64,000 nucleotides of DNA from the NCBI GenBank assembly GCA_963969495.1, contig OZ018324.1, positions 50,834,861 through 50,898,860 on the forward strand, in the 5' to 3' direction. This DNA is from Ceratothoa steindachneri. Its lineage: Eukaryota > Arthropoda > Malacostraca > Isopoda > Cymothoidae. Positions 45,900 to 58,512 of the stretch are shown one piece after another (position 1 is the stretch's first letter; every line of letters starts with the position of its first letter). The translations under genes were made by a program, and so were the position numbers. Under the pieces are notes generated by a model. That model was given only the letters and a program-made list of their open reading frames with translations. It was not told where the DNA came from and made no database searches.

Positions 45900-48440
45900 G
45901 CGAAAAGGAGTTATTGGTGCTCAACATAAGCACTATTATTCTTTAATGCTCAACATAAACAAAGACTTCTTTAGTGCTCAACATATGCAAGACTATTATT
46001 TAGTGCTCAACATAAGCAAGACTATTTTTTAGTGATCAGCATAAGCAAGGACTATTCTTTAGTGCTCAGCATAAGCAAGGACTATTCTTTACTACTCAAC
46101 ATAAGCAAGACTATTTTTAGTGCTCATCATAAGCAAGGACTTCTTTAGTGCTCAGCATAAGCAAGGACTTCTTTGGTACTGAATATAGGCAAGAATATTC
46201 TTTACTGTTCAACATAAGCAAGACTATTCTTTAGTGCTCAGCATAAGAAAAGACTATTCTTTAGTTCTCACCATAACGACTATTAGTGCTCAACATAAAT
46301 AAGACTATTATTTAGTGCTCAACATAAGAAAAAATATTCTTTAGTGCTCAATATAAGCAAAGACTTCTTTAGTGCTCAACATATGCAAGACTATTCTTTA
46401 GGCTCAACATAAGCAAAGATTTCTTTAGTGCTCAATATAAGCAAGACTATTCTTTAGTGCTCAATATAAGCAAGATTATTCTTTAATGCTCAACATAAGC
46501 AAATATTTCTTTAGTGCTCAATATAAGCAAGACTATTCTTTAGTGCTCAATATAAGCAAGATTATTCTTTAATGCTCAACATAAGCAAAGACTTCTTTGG
46601 TATTGAATATAGGCAAGACTATTCTTTAATGTTCAACATCTTAACAAGACTATTCTTTAGTGATCAGCATAATCAAGGACTATTCTTTTGTGCTCAGCAT
46701 AAGCAAAGACTATTCTTTAGTTCTCAACATAACGACTATTCTTCAGTGCTCAACATAAGTAAGACTATTCTTTAGTGCTCAACATAAGCAGGAAAATTCT
46801 TTAGTGCTCAGCATAACTATTATTTAGTGCTAAACATAAGTAAGACTTGTTTAGTGCTCAACATAAGCAAGACTATTCTTTAGTGCTCAACATAATCAAG
46901 ACTTCTTTAGTTCTCAGCATAAGTAAGGACTATTCTTTAGTGCTCAGCATAAGCAAATACTATTCTTTAGTTCTCAACATAACGACTATTCTTTAGTGCT
47001 CAACATAAGTAAAACTATTCTTTAGTGCTCAACATAAGCAAGATTTCTTTAGTGATCAGCATAAGCAAAGACTTCTTTAGTGCTCAATATAAGCAAGACT
47101 ATTATTTAGTGCTCAATATAAGCAAGACTATTCTTTAGTGCTCTCCTTAAGCAAGGACTATTCTTTAGTGCTCAACATAAGCAAAGACTTCTTTAGTGCT
47201 CAACATAAGCAAGACTTCTTTATGCTCAACATGAGCAAAGACTTCTTTAGTGCTCAATATAAGTAAGACTATTCTTTAGTCCTCAACATAAGCAAAGACT
47301 TCTTTGGTACTGAATATAGGCAAGACTATTCTTTAATGTTCAACATGAGCAAGACTTCTTTAGTGCTCAGCATAAACAAGGACTATTCTTTAGTGCTCAG
47401 CATAAGCAAAGACTTCTTTAGTTGTCAACATAACGACTATTCTTTAGTGCTCAACATAAGTAAGACTATTCTTTAGTGCTCAACATAAGCCAGACTATTA
47501 TTTAGTGCTCAACATAACTATTATTTAGTGCTCAGCATAACTATTATTTAGTGCTAAACATAAGTAAGACTATTCTTTAGTGCTCAACATAAGCAAGACT
47601 ATTCTTTAGTGCTCAACATAAGCAAGACTATTCTTTAGTGCTCAGCATAAGCAAGGACTATTCTTTAGTGCTCAGCATAAGCAAAGACTATTCTTTAGTT
47701 CTCAACATAACGACTATTCTTTAGTGCTCAACATAAGTAAGACTATTCTTTAGTGCTCAACAAAAGCAAGACTTCTTTAGGGATCAGCATAAACAAAGAC
47801 TTCTTTAGTGCTCAATATAAGCAAGACTATTCTTTAGTGCTCAATATAAGCAAGACTATTCTTTAGTGCTCAACATATGCAAGACTATTATTTAGTGCTC
47901 TACATGATCAAGGACTATTCTTTAGTGCTCAACATAAGCAAGACTATTCTTCAGTGCTCAACATAAGCAAGACTATTCTTTAGTGCTCAACATAAGCAAG
48001 ACTATTCTTTAGTGCTCAACATATGCAAGACTATTCTTTAGTGCTCAACATAAGCAAAGACTTCTTTGGTACTGAACATAAGCAAGACTATTCTTTACTG
48101 TTCATCATAAGCAAGAATTTTCTTTAGTGCTCAGCATAAGCAAAGACTTCTTTAGCTCTTAACATAACATGACTATTCTTTAGTGCTCAGCATAAACAAA
48201 AACTTCTTTATTGCTCAACATAAGCAAGACTTCTTTAGTGCTCAACATAAGCAAAAACTATTCTTTAGTGCTCAACATAACCAAGACTATTCTTTAGTGC
48301 TCAACATAGCAAAGACTTCTTTAGTGTTCAACATAAGCAAAACTTCTTTAGTGTTCAACATAAGCAAAGACTATTCTTTGCTGCTGAACATAAGCAAAGA
48401 CTATTCTTTGGTGCTGAACACGAGCAACGACTATTTTTTG
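45900..48440 (+). repeat. 2.5-kb satellite-like array, unit ~30 bp, ~85 copies
   Basis: The unit is TTTAGTGCTCAACATAAGCA followed by AGACTATTCT. Common variants are CAGCATAAGCAAGG and a shorter AAAGACTTC ending, and a recurring variant contains GGTACTGAATATAGGC. Multi-unit blocks repeat (for example the order around 46570-46740 and 47290-47430), indicating higher-order structure. Frames through it are artefacts of repetition. It is the largest tandem array in the window. Confidence 0.95.
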
Positions 48441-50335
48441 AAGGGGTTGTGAAGGAATCTGATGAGGAAATAGTAGAAGTATTTCCTCCCCAGGATCTCC
48501 CATAAAATGCTCCAACAACCTAGGTGGACGGACGAGATGAGGGATAACGCACGGGAACATAGGTAGGGCAGGCCCAAATAGAGAAAGGACAGCCAGAATG
48601 TGACAACTAAGCGAGGAACTAAAACACATGATCACAGAAAAACAAAGGGAAATCTGGAATGACATAGGTCAGTCCAGTAAGTTTTTGGAATACAGTCCGA
48701 AGACTTAGGGGACTGCCCACCAAAGCCAGAATAAAAATAAAAGATGGAAAGGAAACCATTGAGGATCCAGAGTCTCTCGAAAGAAGATTCAGGACACACT
48801 GGAGAAAGATTTTCGCTATTACCCCTGAGGAAAACGACGACTTTAACCAGGACTTCGAAACCCAACTGCTAGAGGAACTCGGCACAATGATTTATAGGAC
48901 CCACCGCCACCCGCAAGTATCTCAGGATAGAGAGATGGTTGGCCACGGCTGCCCAATAACCTTTAAAGAGACCATGAAGACCATAAGGTCCTTCAAGCAA
49001 AGGGCACCAGGCTGGTCTGGGATCACGAAAAGCAACCTCGTAAATGCCCCGGGGCAAATAATTCAGGGACTAGTTAACACCATGAATGCCGGCCGCTCTG
49101 AATTTAGGCTACTTTCCGGACGGGTACAAGATTGCTAAAATCATCTTCATCCCGAACGCTACTCTGCACACCCAACATTCTTTTTATATGATCGAAGAAA
49201 TATTTAGAAGTGGCTCAATGGATCTGAGCTTTCTCACCTATCAAGTTCTCCCGAAAGGAAATAAGCCCCCGGACCAGGTGGCAAACTATCGCCTGATCTC
49301 TCTTCTGGAGATGCTCGGCAAGACTTCGAAAAGATCATAGCAAATAGGCTACAAGTTCAACCGAGCGAGATAGGAGCGCACAACCCCCAACAGCATGGGT
49401 TCCACCAAAAAAGGGGCACTGGTACAGGCCTAGCGCTCCTGACAGAAAAAATAGCCTATTGCCGTGCGAATAGGTTCTATGTAGACATTGTGTTGAGGGA
49501 CGTGCAGAAGTCCTTCGATAAAGTCTGGCTGGGAGGACTACAATACAAGATCCTTAACCTCCAGCTAGACCCAGTCCTGGAGAGGATCCTTTGTGACTTT
49601 GTCATGGACAGAAAGGCATGTCTCATGATAGAAGGACACAGAAGACCTGAATTCGAACTGAAGGCGGGTGTTCCACAGGGAAGTTGCCTGAGCCCTCTGC
49701 TTTACTTGGTCCTTACCATCGACCTCCCAACACCGGTGCATAGAGACACGATGTATCTGAAATTCGCAGATAACATCACCCAGATCGTCCTGTGCTCGGT
49801 GAAGAAGGCAAAGGATCAGGCAGCGTGAACCATAGTGGAAATCAACAACATCAACCAGTACGAAAGACGCTGGAAGATTAGAACAAATAGGGACAAATTC
49901 AAGATCGTCCCACTATGACGCACGTTGACGGACCCCATAATCATCGAGGGGAGGAGATACGGCTATTCCACCGAAGGCACTGTCCTGGGCCTAAAGTTCT
50001 CCGACCATGGATACGCGAGACACTACACGGAGAGGCGGAACCTGGCACTGGCAAAGAGAGAAATCTCCAAGCTATACAGGTTTAGAGACCTTAGCTCGGC
50101 CAACATCAGGAAGATATACCTGATGTACGTCCGGGCTAAGTTCATCTATCCCGCAGTAATGACTCAAGCGACAAACAAAACCTCAATGAGAAAAATGCAG
50201 CCAATTCAGAACTCTGCATCCCTACTGATCAACATGGTCAGAAGGCGGGACCAACGCCGTCAGAGGGAACTCCACACAAGGAAAAAATGGACCCCATCAA
50301 CATCTTCACCCACAAATTAGGAAGAAGGGTCTGGT
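48441..50335 (+). pseudogene. second LINE type: RT open frame, recently inactivated
   Basis: The linker region runs from about 48680 (RIKIKDGKETIEDPESLERR) through TFKETMKTIRSFKQRAPGWSG (48961-49024). The RT starts after a frameshift near 49090-49110 with FPDGYKIAKIIFIP and, beyond an insertion, VANYRLISLLEMLGK. RT motifs are SFDKVW (49511-49528), GVPQGSCLSPLLY (about 49663-49701) and an active site FADN (49763-49774), where the second catalytic Asp has become Asn. The C-terminal region runs to about 50320 (LYRFRDLSSANIRKIYLMYV). There are only a few stops and frameshifts, so it is younger than the other LINE copies here. It belongs to the Jockey/CR1/I group broadly. It starts at the very edge of the 30-bp satellite and lacks an endonuclease domain. 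Confidence 0.88.
49157..49249. mobile_element. 93-bp insertion inside the LINE, flanked by CCCGAA duplication
   Basis: CCCGAA occurs at 49151-49156 and again at 49250-49255. Removing one copy plus the 93 bp between them restores the expected RT reading IFIPKGNKPPDQ. The insertion plus duplication is 99 bp, so the frame is preserved. The inserted sequence has no obvious terminal inverted repeats or poly-A; its origin is unknown. Confidence 0.8.
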
Positions 50336-51789
50336 TAACTCTTACAAATGATGTCATTCCGGAATTACAGGGAAAAGGTGGCAGACTTAGCATTCCTGCA
50401 CGACTGCGTGGGAAAGTCACACTTCGTAACTGATTCCCAAGTACCAAACACTGTACACAAGAAAACATTACATCAATGTGCAAATAACAGATACCCAAGA
50501 AACAACACAGTCTAAACGAAACAAATACAGAGTAACCATAACACCAAACATGATAACAACACAGGTAAATTGCCGAGCCCAAAGCTTTAAAAGGCTTGAA
50601 TGCTCGAAGATTTAACTAAAAATAAGTAAAATAACAATTGAAACACAAACGATAAGAAGAACATGCCAGCTACACGTAAATAAACCAATATATAGTAAGT
50701 AGACACTACATACAACAAATAAGTAAAGAAAAATTCCAAAAGTAAAAAGACTGCGATGCCCTCTTACTAGGTCAACCCCTTCCCCCACACACTTTAAAAT
50801 TTTCACCCACTTTTATCTACTATTATCCCAATTTTTCTAAGAGTGAATTAACCATCATCATCATACCTCCCATTTTACTAAGTAAAGGTCATCCCTCCGC
50901 ACCAATTAACCAAGTAAAGTTAATCCCTCCTTTTTGTCTTGATCTCTCATGTTAGTTCTAGTTCAGAGGAGAAGGTGTTGAATACCATTAATGCATTAAA
51001 GTGGAAATAGCACTAGAGAACCTTACTTGAAAATTAGAAAAAGGTGTAGGTTGGATGTGAGAAAGTAATTTTTTCACCAACAGGAGACAATAAGCAGTCC
51101 AAATTTAAGTGATGGGAAAGGTAAGTTGTGTTTTAAGTTGTACTGGAGAAAATTACATATTGTAATATCAATGTGGTGTATATGTTGTTATTGATTTTGT
51201 GTATTGTAGCTTCATGATTTAGTTTTCGACAAGCCTTTACGGTGATACCTTTTTAAGCAGTGTTTTGGGCGCAGCCTTATGGATGCAGTTTATGCGACGC
51301 TGTTTGCTTGGATGGCCTTTGATAGGCACTTGTAGCTTTTTTTATTCGTTGACTTATGTTATTTATGTTTGTTTTTAACAGCATGCTACTGAAAAGTCGT
51401 TCTTATCATACTATCTGAACTATAAAAAAACCGTGCCATTTTACGGTACCTCGTAAAAAAATGTCAAAATTTCAAACAGCGTCTTTTGACCCCTCACCCC
51501 TCTCTATAGAGTTCACAACAACTGTACATATAAAATTGCTCCATCTTATTTATGCTTAAGAGAATAAATCTATTTTTTTAATTCTTTATGTCCTCAAATT
51601 ATAGTATTTAAATTATATGACCTTGACTTCTTTACCCGTCAAAATTGTATTGTTGTTTTTTTACTTTTTTTCCTGCAACGATGACTACAGCCACTAACTA
51701 GAACTCTAAAACAATAAGTTTAAGGATATAGGTAATCCCAAAGTTTCTTCACTACCACAAGAAAATTTCCTTGCTGAAAAGTTAAATAT
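50336..51789. other. no recognisable gene
   Basis: AT-rich sequence. The first few hundred bases may be LINE 3' tail (A-rich from 50470 to 50740), but no clean boundary is visible. Confidence 0.45.
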
Positions 51790-52268
51790 TAGGTGGCCTA
51801 AGTGGATTACCTCCAGAAATATCAATCATAGTTGATTACCCCCAGAAATATCAGTATTAGTTGATTACCTCCAGAAATATCAATTATAGTTGATTACTTC
51901 CAGAAATATCAATCCAAGTTGATAACCTCCAGAAATATCATTCATAGTTGCTTACGCCCAGAAATATCATATTTGATTAATCCCAGAAATATAAATCATA
52001 GTTGATTACCTCCAGAAATATCCATCATTTGATACCTCCAGAAATATAAATTATAGTTGATTACCCCCAGAAATATCAATCATAGTTGTTTGCTCCCAGA
52101 AATATCAATTATAGTTGATTACCCCCAGAAATATAAATCATAGTTGATGAACCCCAGAAATACCAATCATAGTTGTTTACCCCCCGGGAATATCAATTAT
52201 AGTTGATAACCCCCCAAATATAAATCATAATTGATTACCCCCAGAAATACCAATCATAGTTGATTTTC
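51790..52268 (+). repeat. minisatellite, unit ~29-30 bp, ~16 copies
   Basis: Units of CCAGAAATATCAATCATAGT followed by TGATTACCC, with scattered substitutions. A CTTATTGACACTGTAAAATAA doublet follows at 52276-52325. Confidence 0.95.
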
Positions 52269-52404
52269 CCCAGTAAACTTATTGACACTGTAAAATAACT
52301 TAAACTTATTGACACTGTAAAATAACAAATCAAACAAACAATTAAACTAACAAAAAAGTAAAATATTAATCCAAAGGGTAAACAAAAGAATCGATCCTGC
52401 CACA

Positions 52405-52452
52405 TACGTTAGGTCAGGTTAAGTTCAAATAATCTAACCTAACCTAACCAAT
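52405..52452. repeat. TTAGG-like inverted repeat
   Basis: GTTAGGTCAGGTTAAG (about 52408) faces CTAACCTAACCTAACC (about 52433-52448), an imperfect hairpin whose right arm is three copies of the arthropod-type telomere word in reverse complement. Too short to be a telomere. Confidence 0.7.
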
Positions 52453-54419
52453 ATTATCTTAATCAAATTCAAGTTTAAGTAGAATTTTATTTCATCTTTT
52501 TATCTTAATCTTATCCTAAGTAATGAATCCCGAAAAGATCATTCCTAGATATTGCCCTCCCCCCTAAAAAAAAGCTCAATGTTAGATAATGACCCCTAAC
52601 AGATTCGGGGATCTTTGTCTAGGATTGATCCGTGAAAACGAGTAAATAAAATAAAAGGATCTCTACGACATATTTGCAAATAAACTGATAAGGGCCAATA
52701 AGATCGAGATATATTAGATTTTGGATCACCCTGTACAAATTGATCTCATTTTTTAATAAAATCGAATTACTTATGAGGTTCTTAGAACCTTGAGAGCCCG
52801 TGCTCATTCACAACTTCGGCACATATCGCCCAGGTATCGATGCTGATATACATGTTGAGTAAGTGTCTAAATGCAAGTTCTAAATTTCAGGTCCTGAAAA
52901 AATAGGGGGTCCGCCCCAAGCCTCTCACAGGCGATTGGTATGGGCCTAAGTTCCCCATTTTATCGTATGCATAATAAATCTCGTTCAATGACCCGATGTC
53001 TTTATCCTAAGAACATCTTCTTCACTCAAACAAGACATCTACATTTCATATCTCCAAGAAGAGGACGCTAATAGCGAGATTTGTTTTAATGAGTGCATTT
53101 TTTCTAATATTTTGTCCGAAAATCTACTAACATTCCGGAAATACTTCAATTTGTACAGGAAAATGGGGATTGCTTCTGGTAGGCCGTAGTTTTAACGTTA
53201 TTTTAAGAACGATCCATTATATTAAAAAAAATAAAGTAACAAAAGGATGAGAAAAAATGTAAGACCGGGGTTGAGGAGAGAAAAAAAAAGTGAGAAAAAG
53301 TGATCAAAAGATCAACAGGGGTCCATTATATCGAGATCGGAAAGCGAGTTTCATTGTTCTCTGTCGCCCCGCACTTTTGTGCTTCAGGGTGGCCCATGAA
53401 TGTTGCCACTTTGGAGATTTTTTCTTAGCTCGTAATTTTCACAGAGTTTTGGCAACTTATTTTCTTGGCTTACTTGAAATTTCCTTCACCCGGTTTTAAT
53501 GGTCGGAGGATTTGGGGTCTGTTTTCTTACACGGGGCGGATGTAAAAGGAAAAAAAAAGGAGGAAAAGACGGAGGGGTAATTGAATGGTTCACAGGCGAT
53601 TAGAGCGACGCCAAACGGGCAATAAACATGTCAAGTTTCGAGTCGTCATAAATGGACCAAACAAAGCTGACAGGCCTTGTAAACCTCCTGGTGGCTCGAG
53701 ACCAGATAATAGGGACTGTTGACCGTCATAAAACTAAGGTCAGACCATTAGTTACGCTTACAAGATTTCCCGTTTACAACCACCCCAGAATTTGCCTTGT
53801 GAAGGCCTCCACTGCCTGTGTAGGTACCGTTTTGTGTGCACCCATTTTGGTATATGTCGCTATTCATAGGCATTAATGTAAGTCAATTGAACAGGTGTGT
53901 AAGTATTTGGTGGGATATCTAATAAAATAAGGGTATATCTATAGACGCTAAGAGTAATTAAACGGAAAATTTATCATGGACGTATCACGAACTATGTTTA
54001 CTTTAAAGGTTTATTGCCTTTCTGGATAAGATTTGTCGGTGTTATTCTAGTTCATTGGGGATTAACAAGGAACATATTGTTAGGGACACATCATAAACCT
54101 ATTTACGAGGGTTTGAGAAACACAGATCTTGGTGATGTCATATTTTGCCCAAGACAGAAATTAGTTTACGACTTTGTGCTACACTGGTTTGTAGTACCCC
54201 TCCCCCGACACCCCCCACCCCCCTTCTCAGCTAAAGGAGTATAGGCCTTTGAAGACAAAAAAAGACCAAGAAACAGATTCACAGCATAATAAACTAATAA
54301 AATTAAATAAAAGTACTTAGATCAATGCCCTTTTTCGTTTCTTTTTTCTCTCATTCGTCATTGCCATTTTGTAATTTTGTTCCATCTTTTTAGTTATTTA
54401 GATTTTAGTACTATTTCTT
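52453..54419. other. no recognisable gene; possible solo MITE ends
   Basis: TTGGATCACCCTGTACAAATT at 52719 and CAATTTGTACAGG at 53151 form a small inverted pair, and AGGGTGGCCCATGAATG lies at 53385. These resemble Tc1/mariner MITE ends, but I could not pair them into a full element. The open frame at 53652-53876 has no recognised domain. Confidence 0.4.
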
Positions 54420-54625
54420 GAAAATTACTTTCTCCGAGTACCTTTTCCCGAAAAAGTAGTAGTTTCTCCGAGTACTTTTTCCCGAGAGACTAGTAGTTTC
54501 TCCGAGTACTTTTCCCGAAAGAGTAGTAGTTTCTCCGAGTACTTTTACCGAAAGAGTAGTAGTTTCTCCGAGTACTTTTTCCACATGAGTACTTTCCCTG
54601 AAGTAATGTTTCTCGAAGGACTAAT
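54420..54625 (+). repeat. minisatellite, unit ~34 bp, ~5 copies
   Basis: Units of GTAGTTTCTCCGAGTACTTT followed by TTCCCGAAAGAGTA, decaying at both edges. Confidence 0.92.
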
Positions 54626-57600
54626 TTGTCGAACAAGTACAAATTCTCCCAACCGTCATAACAATCGTCTGTAATTTCGTTCTACCCTTTGAGGTTTGTC
54701 CGTTTAGGGTCCCCCCACCCTCCACACACACACATTCGTCTTCATAATCTGAACGTGTGGAAGTGATCTTCTGAACATAGCACAAAAAAAAGCCACATGC
54801 AGCTGTATCAGGGTGGGCCGAGTGTAGCCGCCTGCTCCAAAGTATCTTCTTAAACTCGCTTAAGTAACGTGAAAGCGGAAAGGAACCTTCACTAAATTGT
54901 CACATCAGTAACAAAAGTAACGTCACTCAAAATTGTTACCATCGTTACTGATCCAGTGTCGTTTGGGAATGGATCCAATTTCAGGAGTGGGCTAATCCCG
55001 CTTCGAAATGGATGTGCTGGTTGTGTGCGCTTGGTATGACTGACAGGGATGTATGGCCCTGTTTGGGGTTTGTCAAAGTACTTTAGAAAACTAGCGCCAC
55101 TAGCGAGGGCATGGACATTTCAATCGATAACCAACGAGGACTTGTAAATAATCAGGGTGGAGATAAAGATATGACAGAAAAGTGAGTAAAAAAGATGATA
55201 AAGCCCCAGTAAAAACTTCGTTAACACTAAATTGTTTACTTTTAGGTCTTATTACAAACCTTTAGGAGGTTTCTACACAACACATGCATTTTGGTAGAAT
55301 TTGTCGGACCAAACAAAGAGATTGTAAGGGTATGAGTGAAGTGAATGTTAAAACAGTCGTAATAACCGTAGTCTCTTTTTATGCCCCATTTTTTGAATGT
55401 CATAAAGAAATGGGAAGGACAAAATTGTCTTAACTCTCCTTGAAATGACATTTGTATGTCTGTGCGATCCGAGTCATTTTATCCACAATTTCCTTTGAGT
55501 TTCTCTCAATGGGGAATTGGGGGATCGTAATTTAGGTACTTGGTTCCTTGTTTGAACTAGTTCTTGGATCTTTTAATAACTATCCAATATACTTAGTATT
55601 GTGAGATAACCACTAAAAATTCTGCTTGTTCATCGCATTTATCGGTATATACAGCAGTCCCCCCCCCCAATTTTTTCTGTCTCTGCTTCGGTGAAACTTC
55701 TTCGCTTTTGTCCCCTTCATGTTTATCCACCACTTTATGTTCGTTTATTATTGAAACCTAATTTAGCTGTAGAACAAGGATTAGATACAACAAAGTTACG
55801 GCCCATCCCCCATGTGTGAATGAGAGTGTATGTGTGAATGAGAGAGTGTATGTTTGAATGAGGGTGTGTATGATAGAGAGGCCGACTTCGACTTTTGAAT
55901 GATGGCCCACCTTTTCGAGGAGGGAGGGAATAAAGCCATTCTTATACGAGAATAAAAGGGAAAAATAATCAATTTTCCCACTTCGATTTTCGAATCTTTT
56001 TTGAATTTATTTTTGATTTTTCCGATTTTGACTTTCGCTTTTCATTAATAAATAAAGAATCCACGCAAAGAGACTTGACAACTTAATTAGGATATAGGCA
56101 AATTTATTAGCCGTGTTTGGGAATGATAATTACGGTGTTTAGGTTGGATTTGTCAATATGGATTTAATTGGTATAATTAATGCTATTTCACCATCCCACA
56201 AGGGATCCGGACTTTTCGGGTCCTGGGACTCAAGTAGTGCTCTCTTTTCTGGGTCTATGTAGCTTTCACACACTTTAACTTTCTCTTCTTAACTCCTTGG
56301 CCAAAACTATCGCGTTTGCGTTGCTCGGGTTAGTTTTCGCTTTTTTAATAATTTAATAAATATCTACGGAAAACTACCTTACCTAAATCACCTTATAAAA
56401 ATAATGCTTAGCAAACAATTATCTTTAGCATTTATTAAGTTAACCATAAAGAATTAATGGTTTTAATAATTCATAGTGTGTAAGCAGATTCGATCTAATA
56501 TTATCCCGCTTGTTCAGAATCATGGCCTGCGTAATTAAGTGGGATAAATGACGCCTGGGCGATTAAAGAACAGTCATCTCTCAATTTCGGCTTCTAGGCA
56601 AATTGATCCCGGCCGTTAGGTGGCCAATGTTGTATGACGCTGCTTGTACAAGGAAGGACTTTGTTTCCTTGGAAACGGGGTCGTGTCTCAAGGTCTAGCC
56701 GAATTAAGAAGGGTTTTTTTTAGTGAGGGAAAATCAGAGAATAGGGAGTTAGGGAAGAGCGAAGTATTTATTTATTAAGGCAACGAATATTATTCTGGAA
56801 ATTCATAATAATACTTTGAGGGAGACGCACGAAATCATTTTTCCTATTTTAAGACGTTTTGACTAATTCCTCCCTTTCCACTAATTCTCAACCGGGCGAA
56901 TATATTGAAAGCGACATTTGTATTAGTTTAGTACAAGGTTCATATAAATTACACAACTATAAACCGTACGTGTGTGTGTGTGTGTATTTGCTAGTGGGAG
57001 CACTGCTAAGAGACTGCTGAGAGAGACGTCCGCGCCTAGATTCAATTAGCACCCTTGTGCTAAATGAGCGCAAGCCATACTTCTCCGAGGAGGCTTTGAA
57101 AATAAACATCTGCCGGGCCAAACAAATGCCAACGAGATCTCATAAAATGACGAACTACTGAGAGATTCGTCCTTTACCACCTCCCAATGTTTATGTGCTC
57201 AAGAGGGATTTTTTTTTATTTATTTAAATAGAATGAAACCCCACAGAAGACATTTCCGCCAGAGAATTTTATGAGTTGCTTGATAAAAGCGGTGAAGTTA
57301 GGAGAAGTGAGTGTGTAGGTCCATGAATATAGGCGCGATACAACGGGAGAGTTTGTAGCCGCGATCGTGATGTATTCGTCTCGGTATTGAAGTTGTCATA
57401 CATTATGACCTTCGTCAATATACCAACCTGCATTTTCTGTTCATTCTTTCTCTACTCATTTACACTACTCATCGCTATGTTTAAAAGCACGGAATTGACA
57501 TTTAAAAATTATAATAAGACTTCATAAAATCCCCGATACGAGTTTTATTGGGAAAAATCCTAATACAGGATTTCAAATTTTGGCTTTTATTCGTTTAAAG

Positions 57601-57776
57601 TAAACAACAGGAAATAGTTTCGCGATTGCAAATATGAGATTAGTTAAATATAACTAAATCATAATTTTACATTTACTTGAAAATTAAGTTGTTATTGTTT
57701 CTATAATGCCCCAAATGCAGTTTACATACTCAAGATTTGAGGGCAGTTTTGCAAGTCTTCTATTTATTTATTATCA

Positions 57777-57780
<4 letters not shown>
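54626..57780. other. no recognisable gene; DR1 fragments and a small tandem repeat
   Basis: DR1-like words lie near 55128-55145 (ACCAACGAGGACTTG) and 57288-57315 (GCGGTGAAGTTAGGAGAAGT). A ~22-bp GTGTGAATGAGAGTGTAT-type repeat occupies about 55813-55875. The part 56080-56600 is repeat-poor and rich in TAATTA/TTAAT words. Confidence 0.45.

Positions 57781-57847
<67 letters not shown>
57781..57847. repeat. (AT)n microsatellite, ~33 units
   Basis: A pure AT dinucleotide run producing Tyr-Ile pseudo-frames. Confidence 0.98.
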
Positions 57848-57852
<5 letters not shown>

Positions 57853-58240
57853 AAAGAGCTACAGTTATGTATGGTTGCACATTTATTATACAAAATGAAC
57901 TATTATACCACCAATAATATATTATGACTTTGCATCAAATTTCTTATTCCCTTTTCATGGGATCTAGCCATCTTTGACTAATGTGGGCAGATTTCGGAGA
58001 ATTACGTGCTCTTTCGGGCATCATTATCAATGTCATGGCGATGGTCTCGTTTGTTTCCTTGCGATGACCCTCGTTTCTTCTAGGCGGACCTCTCCAGATT
58101 CTCACTGGAGCCCTCGAGGACCACACAGATCACCTCGTCAAACTCTTTCTCGCTTGTTTGGAGTCGCATCTCAACAATTGGCGCTGTTTGTTTGCTTTGT
58201 TTACGCTCTCACTCCAAATAGAAGAAGAGGAAGGAGAGAG

Positions 58241-58244
<4 letters not shown>
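57848..58244. other. no recognisable gene
   Basis: The spacer between two long AT microsatellites. Open frames on both strands have no recognisable domain. Confidence 0.45.

Positions 58245-58319
<75 letters not shown>
58245..58319. repeat. (TA)n microsatellite, ~37 units
   Basis: A pure TA run about 400 bp after the previous one. Confidence 0.98.
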
Positions 58320-58323
<4 letters not shown>

Positions 58324-58512
58324 GAGAGAGGGGGATACAAAAATATTTAGAAGAGATAATAGAGAGAGATGAATAGAGAGGGATATATAGATAAATACAT
58401 AGAGAAATACAGAATGATACAGAGATATATATAGGGGGAAGAGAGAGAAAAATAGAAAGTTACAAAGAAAGAGATACAGAGAGAGAGAAAGAAATACATA
58501 CAGAAATAGAGA
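58320..58512 (+). repeat. purine-rich GAGAGA/GATA low-complexity tract
   Basis: Nearly C-free sequence built from AGAGAG, GATA and ATACA words, contiguous with the TA tract. Confidence 0.9.

Noticed and set aside
45900..48440. CRISPR-like array of ~30-bp repeats
   Set aside because: The repeats are contiguous with no unique spacers and vary continuously, so this is a eukaryotic tandem satellite.
52719..53165. A MITE bounded by GGATCACCCTGTACAAATTG and CAATTTGTACAGG
   Set aside because: The complementary stretch is only about 13 bp and the CAGGGTGATCC end is missing on the right, so a full element cannot be supported.
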